The position numbers were made by a program, and so were the translations under genes. A stretch of 64,000 bases of DNA from Lunularia cruciata (Eukaryota; Streptophyta; Marchantiopsida; Lunulariales; Lunulariaceae). Every line of letters starts with the position of its first letter. The stretch's first letter is position 1. The stretch is from positions 33,704,243-33,768,242 of the forward strand of contig OX419761.1 in the NCBI GenBank assembly GCA_948567375.1, in the 5' to 3' direction. This document shows positions 61,398 through 64,000 of this stretch, piece by piece. The notes beneath the pieces were generated by a model. That model did not search any database and was not told the DNA's origin. It was given only the letters and a program-made list of their open reading frames with translations.

Positions 61398-63600
61398 TTG
61401 TTTATCATAGTGTGGACTTGTCATTCATCAGAAAAGTTGAGCAATTTTGGGTACCCATTGATGATATGCCTCCTAAAAAGGATTCACATACCTATAGCCA
61501 CATCATGCAAAATGATGTCAAGCTGGGTGTCAAACCCATTTTTAGGGACCTCACCACAAGTAGAAAAACTTTTTGTTTCCAATGTCATGTTTTATATCTT
61601 GTTTGGTCAAAGAGAAACTAGGTGCTAGAAGAAAAAACCTATGTGAATGTCCAATCTTGGTCAGCTATATTTTGTCACAACAATATCTCTAACCATCTAG
61701 AACAGCAACACCTTGAAAAATGGGCTAAGTATAAACTATTGGAGATAGCAATAAAGAAAGAAGAGTTTTTGGCCGATATCATACCATATTAGAGCACAAT
61801 CAGAGCCCATTTTGAGTGAATGTCAAATAGGATTTGATATGGATGAGGATATTTTTGACATTGCAATTGGAGAAATTATGTCCAAATCAGAAGTCAAATA
61901 GAAACAGATAATGAAGAAGAGTCCACTTGTGCAAATAATGTTGTTGAACTTGCACATATTTTGAGAACAACGCAGGAATACATTGTCAAGGTGCCACCAT
62001 TGCCAAAGCTAAAACCTAGCTTTTCAAGCTCATGATTTGATACATAGCATGTGGTGCATTTTTTAGAATGACGACAAACCTTGTTGCAACCTATCAAGAA
62101 TTGGCAGCTACATGTTTGAAATCTTGTTTGGAGAGTTTGGTATTGGGTTATGTTCACATTGTTTGCATGGTCAATCTGCAGTGAATTGTTGACATCTTAA
62201 AATGCTCTTAGGCTTTTTCCCTAGCTTTGGACTCTGCTACTCACCAAAGCACATCATATTTGGATTTGAAAATGTGTGTGTTTGTTGTCGGTAAAACCAA
62301 ATAGCTCCATAATTTGTGTTTGATTGTATTACCAATGGAGGAGAAACACACCAGAAAATCAATGTTTGAAATGGTGACCAAAATGCTTGGTGTTATTTGT
62401 TCTAATCAGAGGATTTAATTCCTTGGTCTATCTTCCTATGTTGCTTGAAACATGACAAGTCGCTTCATTGGTGTTATCACCAAAATCTCCAACAAAATTG
62501 TGAGCAAACTGATATGAGTATGGTGTGGAGCATATCAACTTGATCTAGTCATGGAGCATATTATGAACATTTTTGTCAAGGAAGTCTTCTTTACTAAGAC
62601 TTCTTTACCACATTTATTACTTACTTGACATGCCAACATAATCTGACTACCTCGATGTGTTCTACATGTCCTTGTGTTGTTAATAGATAGATGTCAATCA
62701 ATAAAGTAACCACTTGGTTCAAGAAGAGAGTAAAACTGTTGAGCATATCCAAGAAAAGTAGCCACAAAGTGCTCCATCAAATATTTGGTGGGTTTATGTG
62801 CAGGCAATGGATTGCTTCACTTCACAGAGTGCCAAAAATTTCCAAAAGATTCAAGGATTCACAATAATAATTTTGCAATAGTATGCTAAACTGCAAGCTT
62901 TACTTCAATTATATCTGGAAGAAATAGGCAATCAAGGTCCATTGATGGAGGAAGCTATAAATTTGATCCTGAAGTGTATGTTATCAATTTGAGCTATGCA
63001 ATCTCAATGAAAAACATTGAAGAGTTTGTTTTAGGATTGGCTTCTTAAGTCAAAAATGTCCTTACCAATCAATCATCACCAATTATTCATAGACATTGGA
63101 AGCATTTTCAGTGCTTCATGTCTCAATTACATTGTTGTGTATCATGATGGAACAAATAATGCCTCCAATCCATCATTTTTTTTGCCTCTTGTTCTACTAC
63201 ATGAGTTCGTACAAATATCTCATGCAAAATTCCTTCAAAAGTCTTGTAATCATGCACCACATCTTCAACACTAATTAAGCTTGGAGCATATAGTCATCTT
63301 AGCACACCAACGTAAAATTCTCATCCATGCATATAGATCTAAGCAGGTGCTTAAATCTATTATTGACTAGATTAGAGCCACGGACTCATTTATGGTTGCT
63401 TGGGGTCCACTAGGTGCACGTTATCCAGACTTGCATGATTGCTATGATGGCTTGGCAATTGTATTCCACAGAATAGCATAGATCAAGTTGGATTTCTCAA
63501 TTCTAAGATGGGAGAATGATGAATTTAGAAACTCACTTTCTGATATTGGTCTTGAAGGCGTCATGCAGAGAAAATAGTATTTCAAATTGCAACAAATTTG
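61398..63600 (+). mobile_element. hAT-like DNA transposon, decayed
   Basis: Reading pieces along the plus strand match, in order, a BED-zinc-finger-containing hAT-like transposase family known from plants and oomycetes. A Cys/His region is near 61570-61730 (CFQCHVLYLVW, then a HNNISNHLEQQHLEKWAKYK block). A conserved RNase-H-like block AFSLALDSATHQSTSYLDLK is at 62212-62271 and WCGAYQLDLVME at 62521-62556. The C-terminal block FSILRWENDEFRNSLSD is at about 63494-63544. Stops interrupt the conserved block at 62182 and 62209, and the C-terminal block is in another frame, so it is dead. Terminal repeats and 8-bp duplications were not found. Confidence 0.75.
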
Positions 63601-64000
63601 TTGTGCCAGTTGACTTCTGAACTTTAGATAGTAGTAAATAAAAACATCTCTAAATACCTATGAAGAGACTTTGAAATGAGCAATCTGTGCAAGCAACCCT
63701 TGCCAGAGCTGAACTAACCAAGGCACAGTTGGAGCTTCTACAACAACAATATGTTATTGATACAATATAAGAAGAAGATGCATGTATGTTCTTACAATGT
63801 AAACTAGATTTGGGTTGTTAGTTGCTTCAGTTACCTTGTGAGGAATAGAGTAGTAGCTAACAAAAACTGCAAATTTTTATAGGTCCTACTATGAAACAAC
63901 TGCAATGTTAGGTGCCTGAAGCATACAATAAGAATTGACTACTTTGTACATTGATTGCAAAAATTGGATCTCAATTTGGGTTTTTCAGCTGTTTCATTTA
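63601..64000. other. Tail after the hAT-like element, no gene
   Basis: A short charged frame near 63690-63760 (with LARAELTKAQLELLQQQY) could be the last, divergent part of the element. Nothing else is seen before the window ends. Confidence 0.4.

Overview
The window is eukaryotic nuclear DNA from a land plant. It is gene-poor: one intact protein-coding gene is recognisable, a cytochrome P450 (55101-57092), in about 64 kb otherwise made of transposable-element fossils and unassigned non-coding DNA. A P450 of the plant CYP71-clan type, Ty3/gypsy with a chromodomain, Ty1/copia, LINEs with a Cys/His tail motif, pogo/Tigger-like and hAT-like transposons all fit a plant. A bryophyte is my guess, but this is inference and I cannot name the species.

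Layout. 1-3660 is a broken Ty3/gypsy chromovirus cut by the window edge. 3690-5535 is a 5'-truncated Ty1/copia fossil. 5540-10560 is AT-rich and unassigned. 10930-12640 (minus) is the 3' half of a LINE, here called family A, running from the end of the reverse transcriptase to the 3' tail. 12.6-41.7 kb has higher GC, no convincing genes, and short insertions of LINE family A (17.05, 17.15, 23.95 and 27.57 kb) and of a second 3'-end family, B (16.65 and 21.7 kb). It also holds several diverged tandem duplications and perfect short hairpins. 41.9-44.15 kb is a second Ty1/copia fossil, 44.6-50.8 kb a second Ty3/gypsy fossil with a 60-bp in-phase minisatellite, and 51.0-53.2 kb (minus) a degraded coding region of unknown family. 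Two roughly 0.9-1.05 kb inverted repeat arms (37316-38370 and 53560-54424) bracket about 15 kb. The P450 follows directly after the right arm. 58751-60600 is a decayed pogo/Tigger-like DNA transposon and 61398-63600 a decayed hAT-like transposon.

The genes do not form a pathway. The P450 is the only probable working gene; the rest records successive insertion and decay. The best-supported unusual items are LINE family A insertions with exact target-site duplications and a fourfold repeated 3' tail, the P450 whose I-helix lacks the usual acidic residue, the long inverted repeat pair beside it, and a set of near-perfect hairpins that look like template-switch products. I found no convincing new multi-gene system. 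All similarities were judged by eye, without database searches.
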